Source: Salinibaculum litoreum | GTDB lineage: Archaea; Halobacteriota; Halobacteria; Halobacteriales; Haloarculaceae | Assembly (NCBI GenBank): GCA_009789175.1 | Contig: CP046866.1 | Location: 620,001-684,000, forward strand | Direction of reading: 5' to 3' | Length of the DNA: 64,000 nt | Shown: piece by piece, positions 24,685-33,473 of the stretch | How the letters are laid out: each line of letters opens with the position of its first letter | Position numbering within the stretch: the first letter of the stretch is position 1 | Notes under the pieces: generated by a model | Told to the model about the DNA's origin: nothing | Seen by the model: only the letters and a program-made list of their open reading frames with translations | Database searches by the model: none | Made by a program: the position numbers and the translations under genes

Positions 24685-25044
24685 ATGCACCCACCACGCA
24701 AACCCGAGTTCTTCAACGACGACTGCCCGCTCACCGACGAGGACATACCCGCAAAATGGGATGGCGGTGGAGTCCGCCATACAGGTGGAAACATCTGGTT
24801 GCGGACCTGGAGTCGGCCACTGCCCGATGGCCGCCGACTCGAAGTCGGTTACGGGTCCGACCCCAAAGGTGTCGGATTTAACCACTATCCCGACGCAGAT
24901 AGCCACGGTGTCGACGAGTCCAGCGGGGGCTTGGCAGGTTTTCGCCCACATCTCGATGCCGAGGTCCACTCCGACGAGGGCTACGCCGACGCGGCGAAGT
25001 CACTGATGCGACTTGTCAACATCGCGCTCGGTGACTCCGTGTAA
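24685..25044 (+). CDS. Small island protein
   Basis: 119 residues, not recognised. The central region is rich in Trp, Gly and His (AKWDGGGVRHTGGNIWLRTW, GVGFNHYPDADSHG), with a C-terminal helix. No cysteine cluster. It follows the 24472 gene by 21 bases and is probably in the same transcript. Confidence 0.64.
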   Translation: MHPPRKPEFFNDDCPLTDEDIPAKWDGGGVRHTGGNIWLRTWSRPLPDGRRLEVGYGSDPKGVGFNHYPDADSHGVDESSGGLAGFRPHLDAEVHSDEGYADAAKSLMRLVNIALGDSV

Positions 25045-25264
25045 CCCAATGCGACTCGCACTGGACCGCTGTAGCCACGCCCATCAAGCACGACATCAAC
25101 TCCGAGGACTAGGTCGTGCGGTTGGTCGACGATAGTCTCCTCACTTCCGGGGAGGAAATCCACGCGGCCGCCGAGACGTATCGACAATCGTGACGCTCCA
25201 GCGTGAGAGCAGTCCCGTCGAAATCCAGAACAGTCTGTAGAGGGAAGTTCTCGGTCGGTTCACT

Positions 25265-25286
25265 CCATCACAGTTGATATGTGTGC
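25265..25286 (+). promoter_or_regulatory. Island inverted repeat, degenerate copy
   Basis: CCATC (25265-25269), 12 bases, then TGTGC where GGTGG is expected. It is placed just before the start of the next gene like the good copies, so it may be a decayed site. Confidence 0.35.
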
Positions 25287-25290
25287 ACCT

Positions 25291-25626
25291 ATGAAATTCG
25301 AAATCAGTGCAGTCGCAGACGACCGCTACCACGGCACTAGCTACGACTTCAACGGCGATACACCGATTGCCGGTCTCACAATTGAGGAGGCTGAGGGAAC
25401 TATCACCATCCACGACGAGGAAATCGAAACCCTCCTTCGAGACTGTCTTGCGATGGAACGAGACCGGCTACTCGGATTCGGCGACGATGAACTCCATCGA
25501 AATCCCAGAGACGTCGTCAAGCAGCTCACGGCAGTCCTCGCCGCCCTGGACAACGATGTGGACGAGCTCGTTCTACCAGGCGACCAAGAGAGACTGCCTG
25601 TGGACTTCGACAACATCACCGCATAG
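25291..25626 (+). CDS. Small island protein
   Basis: 111 residues from ATG 25291 (115 from ATG 25279). Not recognised. A strand-rich first half (MKFEISAVADDRYHGTSYDF) is followed by ITIHDEEIETLLRDCLAMER and a helical end. Stands alone between gaps of about 240 and 70 bases, behind a degenerate repeat. Confidence 0.62.
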   Translation: MKFEISAVADDRYHGTSYDFNGDTPIAGLTIEEAEGTITIHDEEIETLLRDCLAMERDRLLGFGDDELHRNPRDVVKQLTAVLAALDNDVDELVLPGDQERLPVDFDNITA

Positions 25627-25698
25627 CGAGCGCAGGCGCTCACTCCAGTCTGTCCCACAACCACACCGACGATACAGTCACTACGACCCCACCAAATT

Positions 25699-26235
25699 AT
25701 GCCAGAGACCAAACCTCCCGTCCCAGTCCTCGAAACAGGCGACTTCGTTCGCCTCAAACAGCCGTACCGCCCCTCAGATATGATGTTCGATGGCCCCCTC
25801 GGCGAGACCTTCGGTAAGCTGCTCGACAGCGACGCCGACGGTGAAAGACGAGAGCCCACCGCTCGTGCCCGTCGCGCATACCGAAGCGACTCATCGTCAC
25901 TGTTCGAGTTCACACATGGCGTCGTCGTCGAGGAACTCGAGCACGCGAGTCGGTCGCCGCCTGAGATGCCGCCAGACGTTCGAGATGGCTATGCTGCGGC
26001 CGAGACGCTCCCGACGATGCGTGTCTCGTTACACCTGTTCAACCCAGCGACGGGCGTGATGTACGTTGGTGGACATCCAGACCAGCCGGGGAAGCCAGAA
26101 TACGTCGACGACCATATCGCCAATCTTGCCCTCGTCCACAAGGCGAGAGATACGTGGGGCAACGAATACGACCTTGACCTCGCCGAACTGTACCAGTTGT
26201 GGGGGTATCAGGTCCCCGACTACAACGATAAGTGA
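25699..26235 (+). CDS. Island hypothetical protein
   Basis: 178 residues, not recognised. It opens with a KOW/PUA-like strand set (LETGDFVRLKQPYRPSDMMF), continues with an acidic linker and a beta-rich domain (TMRVSLHLFNPATGVMYVGG) and ends in helices with Trp and Tyr (YDLDLAELYQLWGYQ). The sequence accccaccaaattATG before the start resembles that before the 34100 gene (accccaaattATG), a possible second promoter type. Confidence 0.64.
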   Translation: MPETKPPVPVLETGDFVRLKQPYRPSDMMFDGPLGETFGKLLDSDADGERREPTARARRAYRSDSSSLFEFTHGVVVEELEHASRSPPEMPPDVRDGYAAAETLPTMRVSLHLFNPATGVMYVGGHPDQPGKPEYVDDHIANLALVHKARDTWGNEYDLDLAELYQLWGYQVPDYNDK

Positions 26236-26244
26236 GAACTCGCT

Positions 26245-26679
26245 CTACAGCCGCTGGTCACTGACAGCATGTCGCACCCCGTCGAGGCTGTCGGTGACCG
26301 ACCGGTCGGTGAAGTAGGGGCTGAAATTACAGAAGTGGCGCACCGGCACTGTGCGATGCTCTATCTGCTTCTCTCTGGCGTCTGACAACGGTGCGTCGAT
26401 GCTCACGATGTACTCAGTATTGACGTACTCAATGTTGAAATCAACCGCCTCATCGTCATCGACGAGTCGGTCGTGAGATTCATTGAAGTACATCACAGGC
26501 GTAGCCTCTGGGAATATTGGCCCACCAAGCAGGTCGGTCACACTGTACTCGTCAGCAATGTCGGTCGCTGTAATTACTAACGCCCAACGAGACTCGCTGT
26601 GAGTAACAGCAACCGCACACTCGCGGGTCTCACCACCGCGCAGCGTTATCGTGACATCGTTGAACGCATCGGCTGTCAT
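26245..26679 (-). CDS. Hypothetical protein on the minus strand
   Basis: 144 residues from the ATG at 26679 (149 from 26694); a TATA-like TTTTTATGC lies 28-36 bases upstream of the former. Not recognised. It is beta-rich (FNDVTITLRGGETRECAVAV, WALVITATDIADEYSV). It converges with the 25699 gene, whose stop is only 9 bases away, and does not carry an island repeat. Confidence 0.55.
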   Translation of the reverse strand: MTADAFNDVTITLRGGETRECAVAVTHSESRWALVITATDIADEYSVTDLLGGPIFPEATPVMYFNESHDRLVDDDEAVDFNIEYVNTEYIVSIDAPLSDAREKQIEHRTVPVRHFCNFSPYFTDRSVTDSLDGVRHAVSDQRL

Positions 26680-26694
26680 GGGAATATGTAGCAT

Positions 26695-27224
26695 CTATCG
26701 AGAGTGCATAAAAACTACAGGCTTGGGTGGCAATGCGACACATAGCGGTGGGGGTCACGAGCTCAATGGACAATTTATCCCCAGTAGTGACCGTCACACG
26801 AAATAGAACAAGCATCAAGAGGCCATAGACCCGAGCCGCACGCCCTGTGGTCACTGCAATCGCGGGCTGTTCGACCCAGCCGTCACGACCCGCCCCCGCA
26901 GTCGGGTTTACACATCGATAGAGGGGTGTCACGCCGTCCTAGTGTTTTAAGTAGGCTGGCCCAGAACGAGGACAGCAACAAGCACGGCTACCAGACTAAC
27001 CCATAGAACGAGGGGCGAGTCAGGAGTGTCCAGCCATCAACTTGGCACTCCCGACTTATTCCCTTGTTCTGTGCCACGGCGTAAAAGCGTTTCCCCATAG
27101 AGCCATCTCTGTGCGTGAAACGCACCCACACGCCCCCTGCCGACCCCGAGCAGCGACTGCTGCTATCGGTGAGCAACGGGAGCGACTGGTCCAGGAGCCT
27201 ATGCTTGTCAGGAGCGACCACACC
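26695..27224. other. Long intergenic region before the largest island gene
   Basis: About 530 bases. No gene is supported on either strand. It contains the divergent promoter area of the minus-strand gene and the upstream region of the 1042-residue protein. Some T/A-rich words (tgttttaagtagg at about 26943-26955) could be promoter elements. If the large protein is a replication initiator, an origin would be expected here, but I see no iteron array. Confidence 0.4.
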
Positions 27225-30200
27225 ATGGCCACAGGACGGGACGAGACCGCGGTAGATGCACCACCAGACACTGAGACAACGGATGACGGGACCGACGCAG
27301 ATGCGAATGACCCACAGACTACAGCGTCACAGCCAGTCGACTGGCACCAGCAATTGAGTGTCACCAGCGGTCGGGGGGCGCTGGGTCTGTTCGACGATGC
27401 GTTCGCGGGTGCTGCCCAACACGTCGGTGTCGACCATCCAGGGGCAGCACTCGTCGAGACTCTGGCCCAGGAGCGGGTCGATGCATTTCAAGACCAACTC
27501 GAATCGTGTTCACTGCCGACTGCTGGGTCGCTCACGCTCACTCTCAACCAGCACCTTGCCCCCGACCACCGCCTGACGGTAGACGAGGACTGCCCCAGTC
27601 CGACAGCCATCCAGGCAACACTGTTCGATGCCGACGGGGAACTGACGACCGCCCTGGTCGACGCGCTGAAACACCACGCAGCCAATGCAGACAGTGCTCT
27701 CGTCTCGTACTTCATCGATGCCGGCGTCACGGCCCTTGATGGCGTGTATGCCCGCCTCGCTACACAGGCCATTATCGCGCTCGCCCGGGGGCAATCTCCC
27801 CCCGTGTGGAAATTTCTCGCCGTCTCACAGCACCTCGGCGGGCAGATAGAAGGCGACCTCAACTCCAGCCTTGACGACATCCGAACTGGGCCGGTCGCCC
27901 TGCTGGCCACGACAGACAGCACGCCGACAGTCGAAATCGAACTAGAGCGGGGGTTTTTCGAGGCCAACTCGACGCTTCGAGAGCGGTTTATCAACCATCT
28001 CGTGCGGCTCATGCCTGGCGTGGACATCCGTCTCGTTGGCACTCGCACCTGTCTGCGTCAGCTGCTGGATGCCCACGGTGACCAGCTCCCGACATCTGTG
28101 AGTGAGAACGCAAAACAGTCCCTCCGTGCGCGACCAACAGCGCGGTCACTCACGGCAGAGCGGGCAGCGCGTGCCCAGGCAGCGCTGGACCAGCTTGGCC
28201 GTGAGCATCCAGCGTGGGCTGTCCTGGCAGCACTCGCCGACGCTCGCCGTGAACAACGCGCGTATAGCGACCTTTACGACGACGAGCGCTTCGACGTATC
28301 AGCATCTGCGATTCGTCGCCGCCTTGGGGCACTCCGAGACGTCGATTGCGTTACCTCAACGCGCTGTAACGGTGCGATGCACGCCACACTCACACCCGTC
28401 GGCCACGCTGCCCTCGTCGCGCATCCATCATACGATGTCGGCGAAACACGAGCATCACCAACATCATCTCGGCCCGGATGGGCTGGCAGCCGTGACAGCA
28501 CCGCTGATGGTGCGACGACGGCTACGACAGCAAGCGTGACGGACCCGCGAAATTCTCTCAACAGTACCGTGTGTTCCAGCGAGACGGGAGGGGGCAGGGG
28601 ACAGTCGTCCACGGACCGCCCCGCCGAGGCGGACGGCCATACCGACGCAGACACGGCCGTGCCGACCACCAAGTTTCTCTCCACCGCCGAGCATCACGCA
28701 CTCACAGCAGCGGCAGCAGACGGCCATATCGCCCTGCTTGAGCGGTCTGTTCCCGCCGCCGAGCGCGACCGCCGGCAACCCCGCTTCAGTTTCGACAGTG
28801 CCCGTGACGAACTTATCGCCAGTGTCGATTACTCCCCCTGTCTGGCCCTGACAGCGGTCCGCTTGTGCGCTGCGTTACTGAGCGACCCGGCATTCGACCA
28901 AGTACTCACGGAGGACCGTCTCGCAGGCCAGTCCACAGCCGAACTCGGTGGGCTTGCAGTTTCCGACATCCTCCAGCTTCGTGATGGGGCCTGTCTAGGG
29001 TGGCTACCAGATGGTATCACTGCCGCCGAGTTCCGCACACGACTCCAGCAGGCGAAACGTGGGCTCTTACGGGCGACGACGGACCTCACCGACGACACCG
29101 GCCAAGTCGATGGGGCAGTCGCCCGAACCATCCTCAAAGAAGCCCACGGGTTGATGGGTGTCGCCACCCGTGTGTACGACTTCTTGGGCGTCGACATCGT
29201 CCGCGAACTGCGATTCCCCCGACGCGTCCCCACTGATACACAGCGTCGCCGTGATTTACAGCGGTTTCTCGCCACCGCAAGCAGTATCGGCGGTCGCTAC
29301 GACATCTACTCCGCCTATCGCGTTCTCCACGAGGGCTCCGAGTCGAACCGGGAGCAACTCCTGTCCACACCGGCTGTTGACCCGCACGACCCGGTCGGGA
29401 CGCTCCTGGGCGCATTCGTTCTCACCGGCACGGGCGCAGCCGACTTCGAAGACGCCCTTGCTGACGGCGATAGCGGGCTCACACTCCAGCAAGACGCGAC
29501 ACACTACGCCCCGTTTGTCCTTAATGGTGACATCATCGACGCGAGCCGACGGTCTGCTATCGGCGAAGCAGCGACCCGGGTGCTGGTTGATACAGACGGC
29601 CTTGGGCCAGACCGACAGGCACTCTCAGTCTTGGCAGCACTGGCCGGCGACGTGGTCACCGCAGCGACCGCTCTCACGCGACTTGGCGGTGAGGATGAAC
29701 CACGGCGACTCGATATGCAGGATGTCAGGTACGGACTTTCGACCATACCCGCCGACCGGATTGTCCCCGAACTCGGCGGGCAGGTAGTCTCGAAGGTCAT
29801 CGCAGCACTCATCGACAGCCAAGAGCCCCTGACGACAGCAGCGCTGGCTACCCGCGCTGGGTGTTCACAACGCGCTCTGACGACAGCATCGAACGCACAG
29901 CTATTCGCCGAACTCGAGGCCGCTGGACTCCTCCAGCGAACCCAACAGGGACCAGGGCAAGCAACACTGTGGCGACTCCGCATGCCGTTTCGCAGGGAGC
30001 GACACGACAGCGAACCGCTCCCGACGATGCTCACCGGACGAGTGACGGGGCCGTTAGGTGGCGAATGGCACCTCAGCGATGCGCTCTGTGCGGTCCTGAC
30101 GACGGCACACGACAGCCACGGTATCACGTATCCACTGGCCTTCAACAGCGAGAGAGCTACCGCCGCGTTCACTGGGCCACCCGACACCCGACAGTTACAA

Positions 30201-30353
30201 CCGCTGCTCAATCGTCTCCCACAGCTCCGGCCACTCAGTAGACTGCTAGCGATGCTGCTGGACCAACCACTCCCCTCCAGCACACCGAGTAGCCTCTCGC
30301 TGGGCGAGCATCCATACCCGGCCCAGCAGGCACTCACCGAGGTGGACACGTGA
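27225..30353 (+). CDS. Very large island protein with two winged-helix-like segments
   Basis: 1042 residues from ATG 27225 (GGAG 12-15 bases upstream); in-frame ATGs at 27201 and further upstream are less convincing. It is soluble and acidic, with an Asp/Thr-rich first 45 residues and a low-complexity Ser/Thr/Gly region near 405-480. One winged-helix-like segment lies at about 330-395 (AVLAALADARREQRAYSDLY, SASAIRRRLGAL) and another at about 845-915 (TTAALATRAGCSQRALTTAS). No ATPase, primase or nuclease motif is visible. Size, acidity and context resemble plasmid replication or maintenance proteins of haloarchaea such as RepH. That is a hypothesis only; a large regulator is equally possible. 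Confidence 0.7.
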   Translation: MATGRDETAVDAPPDTETTDDGTDADANDPQTTASQPVDWHQQLSVTSGRGALGLFDDAFAGAAQHVGVDHPGAALVETLAQERVDAFQDQLESCSLPTAGSLTLTLNQHLAPDHRLTVDEDCPSPTAIQATLFDADGELTTALVDALKHHAANADSALVSYFIDAGVTALDGVYARLATQAIIALARGQSPPVWKFLAVSQHLGGQIEGDLNSSLDDIRTGPVALLATTDSTPTVEIELERGFFEANSTLRERFINHLVRLMPGVDIRLVGTRTCLRQLLDAHGDQLPTSVSENAKQSLRARPTARSLTAERAARAQAALDQLGREHPAWAVLAALADARREQRAYSDLYDDERFDVSASAIRRRLGALRDVDCVTSTRCNGAMHATLTPVGHAALVAHPSYDVGETRASPTSSRPGWAGSRDSTADGATTATTASVTDPRNSLNSTVCSSETGGGRGQSSTDRPAEADGHTDADTAVPTTKFLSTAEHHALTAAAADGHIALLERSVPAAERDRRQPRFSFDSARDELIASVDYSPCLALTAVRLCAALLSDPAFDQVLTEDRLAGQSTAELGGLAVSDILQLRDGACLGWLPDGITAAEFRTRLQQAKRGLLRATTDLTDDTGQVDGAVARTILKEAHGLMGVATRVYDFLGVDIVRELRFPRRVPTDTQRRRDLQRFLATASSIGGRYDIYSAYRVLHEGSESNREQLLSTPAVDPHDPVGTLLGAFVLTGTGAADFEDALADGDSGLTLQQDATHYAPFVLNGDIIDASRRSAIGEAATRVLVDTDGLGPDRQALSVLAALAGDVVTAATALTRLGGEDEPRRLDMQDVRYGLSTIPADRIVPELGGQVVSKVIAALIDSQEPLTTAALATRAGCSQRALTTASNAQLFAELEAAGLLQRTQQGPGQATLWRLRMPFRRERHDSEPLPTMLTGRVTGPLGGEWHLSDALCAVLTTAHDSHGITYPLAFNSERATAAFTGPPDTRQLQPLLNRLPQLRPLSRLLAMLLDQPLPSSTPSSLSLGEHPYPAQQALTEVDT

Positions 30354-30463
30354 CACCAGCAGACAGGCGACGCGGCCGCTTCCAACTGATGGAATCGATA
30401 CCATTAAGAGCGAGTGACAGGTGTCCGCAATTATCAGAACCCGTGTGGTGGCCAGTGTCCATC

Positions 30464-30485
30464 TCATCACTCGGAAAATTGGCGG
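30464..30485 (+). promoter_or_regulatory. Island inverted repeat, copy 13
   Basis: TCATC (30464-30468), 12 bases, GGCGG (30481-30485). It lies 14 bases before the ATG of a 27-codon frame at 30500 that is coupled to the 30580 gene. Confidence 0.68.
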
Positions 30486-30499
30486 TGAACCATCTAACT

Positions 30500-30583
30500 A
30501 TGGCAGTCTCAGTCTCAATTGCAGAGTGCTGTCGTCTGCTGGCGACCAGCCATCGTCGACACCGACACGGAGAGTGGCCATGA
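30500..30583 (+). CDS. Possible 27-residue leader peptide
   Basis: ATG 30500 sits where gene starts usually lie relative to an island repeat. The short frame ends in TGA at 30581-30583, overlapping the ATG of the next gene in ATGA. It is rich in Arg and His at its end. It may be a leader that couples translation of the DUF6884-like gene. A chance frame cannot be excluded. Confidence 0.35.
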   Translation: MAVSVSIAECCRLLATSHRRHRHGEWP

Positions 30584-31098
30584 GCGAGCGGACAGCATAC
30601 ACGACGCTCGACCGACCGCCAGTCGAGTCGCTCACGGGCGTCATCGGATGCTCGGCGTCGAAAGTCGGTGACGACGACCCCGCCCGCCGTGACGAGCTCC
30701 TGCCGGCGACAGAGCGCTACGATTCCTGGCTGTTCGACAAGCGACAGGCAGCCGTCGACGCCCACTGTGACGACTGGTGGATTTTCAGCGGCCAGTTCGG
30801 CGCGGTCACGCCGGAGGAAGAACTGCCCTGGTACGACAAGCGACTCGACGATAACCCACCAGCTATCCAGCGGATTCTCGCCCGGCAGGTAGTCGCGCAG
30901 CTCCCCGATGTCGACTGTATTCTGATCCTCGCTGGGAGAGACTACTGGGAGCCCCTCGATGCCGTCCTCCCAACCGATGTCGCCGTCTGGGACCCGCTTC
31001 GAGGCGTCGGCCTCTTCGAGCAGCGCAGCAAGCTCAAGGAGTTAGCAAACAGGGCGACCGACGAGAGTTCCACAACTGCAACAGGCCATGACACGTAG
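30580..31098 (+). CDS. DUF6884-like protein
   Basis: 172 residues. It shows the DUF6884 landmarks: a strand ending in VIGCSASKVG (CS.K motif), a helix before WWIFSGQFGAVTPEEELPWY (SGxxGxxxP), and later CILILAGRDYWEPL. Proteins of this type are small, single-domain and frequent in phages, plasmids and genomic islands. Their chemistry is not established to my knowledge; the conserved Cys, Lys and SG(Q/K)xG residues suggest a nucleotide or nucleoside site. It is the only member of its unit with a recognised family. An IS200/IS605-like hairpin directly follows. Confidence 0.72.
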   Translation: MSERTAYTTLDRPPVESLTGVIGCSASKVGDDDPARRDELLPATERYDSWLFDKRQAAVDAHCDDWWIFSGQFGAVTPEEELPWYDKRLDDNPPAIQRILARQVVAQLPDVDCILILAGRDYWEPLDAVLPTDVAVWDPLRGVGLFEQRSKLKELANRATDESSTTATGHDT

Positions 31099-31103
31099 CG
31101 GGC

Positions 31104-31138
31104 AGAAGCCCACCCCTTCAGGGGTGAGGGGATGTCAA
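31104..31138 (+). repeat. Solo IS200/IS605-type right end
   Basis: AAGCCCACCCCTTCAGGGGT at 31106-31125, then GAGGGGATGTCAAC. The hairpin CACCCC-TTCA-GGGGTG and the GGATGTCAAC ending are typical of haloarchaeal IS200/IS605 right ends. No transposase lies upstream; the preceding sequence is the DUF6884-like gene. It could also serve as its terminator. Confidence 0.5.
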
Positions 31139-31196
31139 CGCCTGGTCCGAGGATTCGGCCACGGTCGCGTTCAGCTGTGGTGTCGGGTTCAACCCA

Positions 31197-31218
31197 CCAT
31201 CACCAGGAATATACGTGG
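31197..31218 (+). promoter_or_regulatory. Island inverted repeat, copy 14
   Basis: CCATC (31197-31201), 12 bases, CGTGG (31214-31218), with GAATATACGTGG as the right half. It ends seven bases before the ATG at 31226. Confidence 0.72.
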
Positions 31219-31225
31219 AATCACC

Positions 31226-31522
31226 ATGACCGACGACCCTTCAGAGTCGAGTTCGAGTACAGCAGACGACACAGCCAACGAGATGATGTATCTCTCCCTC
31301 GCCGGCGTCAACCCCGAGCAGTTCAACTCATTGGAGCTTGCATCGCTAGTCGCAGCGGTCCACGACATACTTCACGAAGACCACCATATTGAACCCGACT
31401 ACGTCGAAGCGCTGGTTGCCGGCGACGGCTCGCCTAACCTCCAGGTCGTCGGACAACTCACGCCTCACGACTCAGGCAGTGGTAGCGAAGCAAGCACAGG
31501 TGGCGAGAAGATAGAGGGGTGA
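31226..31522 (+). CDS. Small acidic island protein
   Basis: 98 residues: polar N-terminus, then a helical core (ANEMMYLSLAGVNPEQFNSL, ELASLVAAVHDILHEDHH) and a disordered tail. Not recognised. It starts seven bases after an island repeat and is followed five bases after its stop by the 31528 gene. Confidence 0.66.
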   Translation: MTDDPSESSSSTADDTANEMMYLSLAGVNPEQFNSLELASLVAAVHDILHEDHHIEPDYVEALVAGDGSPNLQVVGQLTPHDSGSGSEASTGGEKIEG

Positions 31523-31527
31523 CACCG

Positions 31528-31836
31528 ATGGCCCGTCCGACACACAACCCTGACGCTCGCGACCGCGACCAAATTTTCGGCTCAACCTACACCCGACCGG
31601 ATTCAATCAGCGCGGCGTGCTGGAATCGGCCTTACCGCTACTTTGTCGTTCGGACGGACGACGAGCGACTGTCCCGTCTCGATGACCACCCGGAAGGGCG
31701 GATTATCGTTACCTTCCACACTCGGCACAACGCCGTCGGGGCGAAGGGACGATATGACCGGGTCGGGAGCGGAACATATATCGTCGCTGCCGAGCCCAAC
31801 CCCTCCTACGAGGGCGACCGGCCAGACGGCAGCTGA
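31528..31836 (+). CDS. Small island protein
   Basis: 102 residues, beta-rich and not recognised (RPYRYFVVRTDDERLSRLDD, GRIIVTFHTRHNAVG, YDRVGSGTYIVAAEPNP). The ATG at 31528 is chosen over an in-frame GTG at 31519 that overlaps the previous stop. The next gene begins 21 bases downstream. Confidence 0.64.
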   Translation: MARPTHNPDARDRDQIFGSTYTRPDSISAACWNRPYRYFVVRTDDERLSRLDDHPEGRIIVTFHTRHNAVGAKGRYDRVGSGTYIVAAEPNPSYEGDRPDGS

Positions 31837-31857
31837 ACTGAGGTGTAGGCACGTCCA

Positions 31858-32199
31858 ATGACTGACGACGACGCGGAAGACGAACGCAAGCGGTTCAATG
31901 ACAAGGCTAACGACTGGTTAGCAGCGAACCTCGGCGAGCCGTTCGTGTCCTACCACACCGATTTGCGGTATCGAGGCATTACCGTCTACGACACCTGTTC
32001 TGAGGAAGACCTACCGTCCACACCGACTGACGAACACGTTCGCGCCGCGTGCCTCGCATGGGCACGAACCGCACTCTTCGAGGAGAACGCCAAGATGCTC
32101 CTGTCGACAGAAGACCCAGGGTGTGACCACGACCTGGACGACGCAGCCCTCCGAAGTTACCCCATTACAGGGATGGATTGTTTAACAGGGGAGATGTAG
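31858..32199 (+). CDS. Small island protein
   Basis: 113 residues, mainly helical and acidic (ERKRFNDKANDWLAANLGEP, HVRAACLAWARTALFEENAK), not recognised. Last gene of the 31226-32199 unit. About 215 non-coding bases follow. Confidence 0.63.
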   Translation: MTDDDAEDERKRFNDKANDWLAANLGEPFVSYHTDLRYRGITVYDTCSEEDLPSTPTDEHVRAACLAWARTALFEENAKMLLSTEDPGCDHDLDDAALRSYPITGMDCLTGEM

Positions 32200-32414
32200 G
32201 GCCGTCAAGGAGTGCGTCCACACGCACGGGTCGTACCTCGGAGGGGAATAACTGGGCACTAACTACAGCCCACCGAGCAGCGTGAGTCAGCAGTCGCAGA
32301 CTCACCCAGACCAGCGCGGAGAATCCCCAGACAGCATGAGGCCAATGAGGGGCATCCGGGGGTGAGCACTTAAATACCCAAACCATCATATTCAACCCCG
32401 GCCATCAACTCCGC

Positions 32415-33320
32415 ATGGCGGCTATCGAACGAGCACAGTACAAAAGTGACCCAATGCTTGCGCTGGAGACCGCCTACCAAATTGCGTCAACATTCGGTCC
32501 TGACAGCATCGGCAGCGAACACGGCCTTGATGCTGGGAGTGCGCGCAGCGAGCACAGTATCACCTACCGGCTGTTCTTCGAGGACACTGGTGAGTTGCAC
32601 TGTGCTGTTACTGACGATTATAGCGATGTCACATGGGAATTGGACGAAACCGACGAGAATTTTGGCGGCCTGGCCCACGGAGAGAAACCGGGCCAGCGGC
32701 GGGTAACCATCACGTGGGGGGACGGGCCGTTCATCACCATCAAAGCGGTGTTCGACAAATCCTTCTGTTACAGGCCGTATAAATTCCAACTTGAGCGCTA
32801 TGGCTGGGAGCGGACCTTTGTTCCCAGTGAGTATCGGGGTCAGGTCCTCCCACAGTATCGAATCTCGCTTGACCACCTCAAGGAATGGTGGCGGCGGTTT
32901 GTCGCTGCGGACCCACGACCTGTGCGTGACGAGCCTGACCTGACCTTCGTTGCTGGCGATGATGTCGCCACGCAACTTGCAAATGAACTCGTCGGGTACG
33001 TTAACTCACTCCCGCTGCATGGGGTTGTGACACAAGAGCACCTCTTTACCCCGAGCTACGTCTACGAGCTACTCGATATTGACCCCGGGTTCTATAGAAC
33101 AGTAGAAAACATCGTCTGCAATAAAGGCGGCCCGCTGGTCCGAGTCTGGGGAAAACCCCCGGAGGAGCGAAGTTCAGGAACGAGAGGCCCGTTCAAACCC
33201 GGGTATCGATATGTGTTGGGTCACCCGCGGTACTGGGTGTATGACCAGACCTACGATTGGTCATCGCATTACTACCGAGGCGCTGACCCACTCCACACGG
33301 GGAAACTCTGGATTGCCTAA
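32415..33320 (+). CDS. Island hypothetical protein
   Basis: 301 residues, not recognised. A beta-rich N-terminal domain (ITYRLFFEDTGELHCAVTDD, RRVTITWGDGPFITIKAVFD) is followed by an aromatic-rich segment (CYRPYKFQLERYGWERTF), a helix with two Trp (LKEWWRRFV) and a C-terminal part rich in Tyr and Trp. No catalytic motif. CCATC at 32402-32406 and GGCGG at 32417-32421 bracket the start, but with 10 bases between them in place of 12. This may be a decayed island repeat or chance. Confidence 0.68.
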   Translation: MAAIERAQYKSDPMLALETAYQIASTFGPDSIGSEHGLDAGSARSEHSITYRLFFEDTGELHCAVTDDYSDVTWELDETDENFGGLAHGEKPGQRRVTITWGDGPFITIKAVFDKSFCYRPYKFQLERYGWERTFVPSEYRGQVLPQYRISLDHLKEWWRRFVAADPRPVRDEPDLTFVAGDDVATQLANELVGYVNSLPLHGVVTQEHLFTPSYVYELLDIDPGFYRTVENIVCNKGGPLVRVWGKPPEERSSGTRGPFKPGYRYVLGHPRYWVYDQTYDWSSHYYRGADPLHTGKLWIA

Positions 33321-33436
33321 GCCACCACCTGGGAAATTCGCTATGCACCCCCGTGTGGCCGTCTGAACATACCGTCGATGGCGGTGGGGGGTCCAGTTCC
33401 AGACAGTGTGAGGACATGGATTGTTTCTCCCCCGCT

Positions 33437-33459
33437 CCATCGCAGCGGAAAATTGGTGG
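33437..33459 (+). promoter_or_regulatory. Island inverted repeat, copy 15
   Basis: CCATC (33437-33441), 13 bases, GGTGG (33455-33459), right half GGAAAATTGGTGG. It ends 14 bases before the ATG at 33474. Confidence 0.75.
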
Positions 33460-33473
33460 ACTGAAACATCACT

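Noticed and set aside
26630-26932. A 100-codon minus-strand frame upstream of the 26245 gene
   Set aside because: It overlaps the promoter and start of that gene in another frame, and its composition is not acidic.
29504-30385. A 293-codon minus-strand frame
   Set aside because: Antisense to the large 27225 gene, with Ser/Arg-rich shadow composition unlike haloarchaeal proteins.
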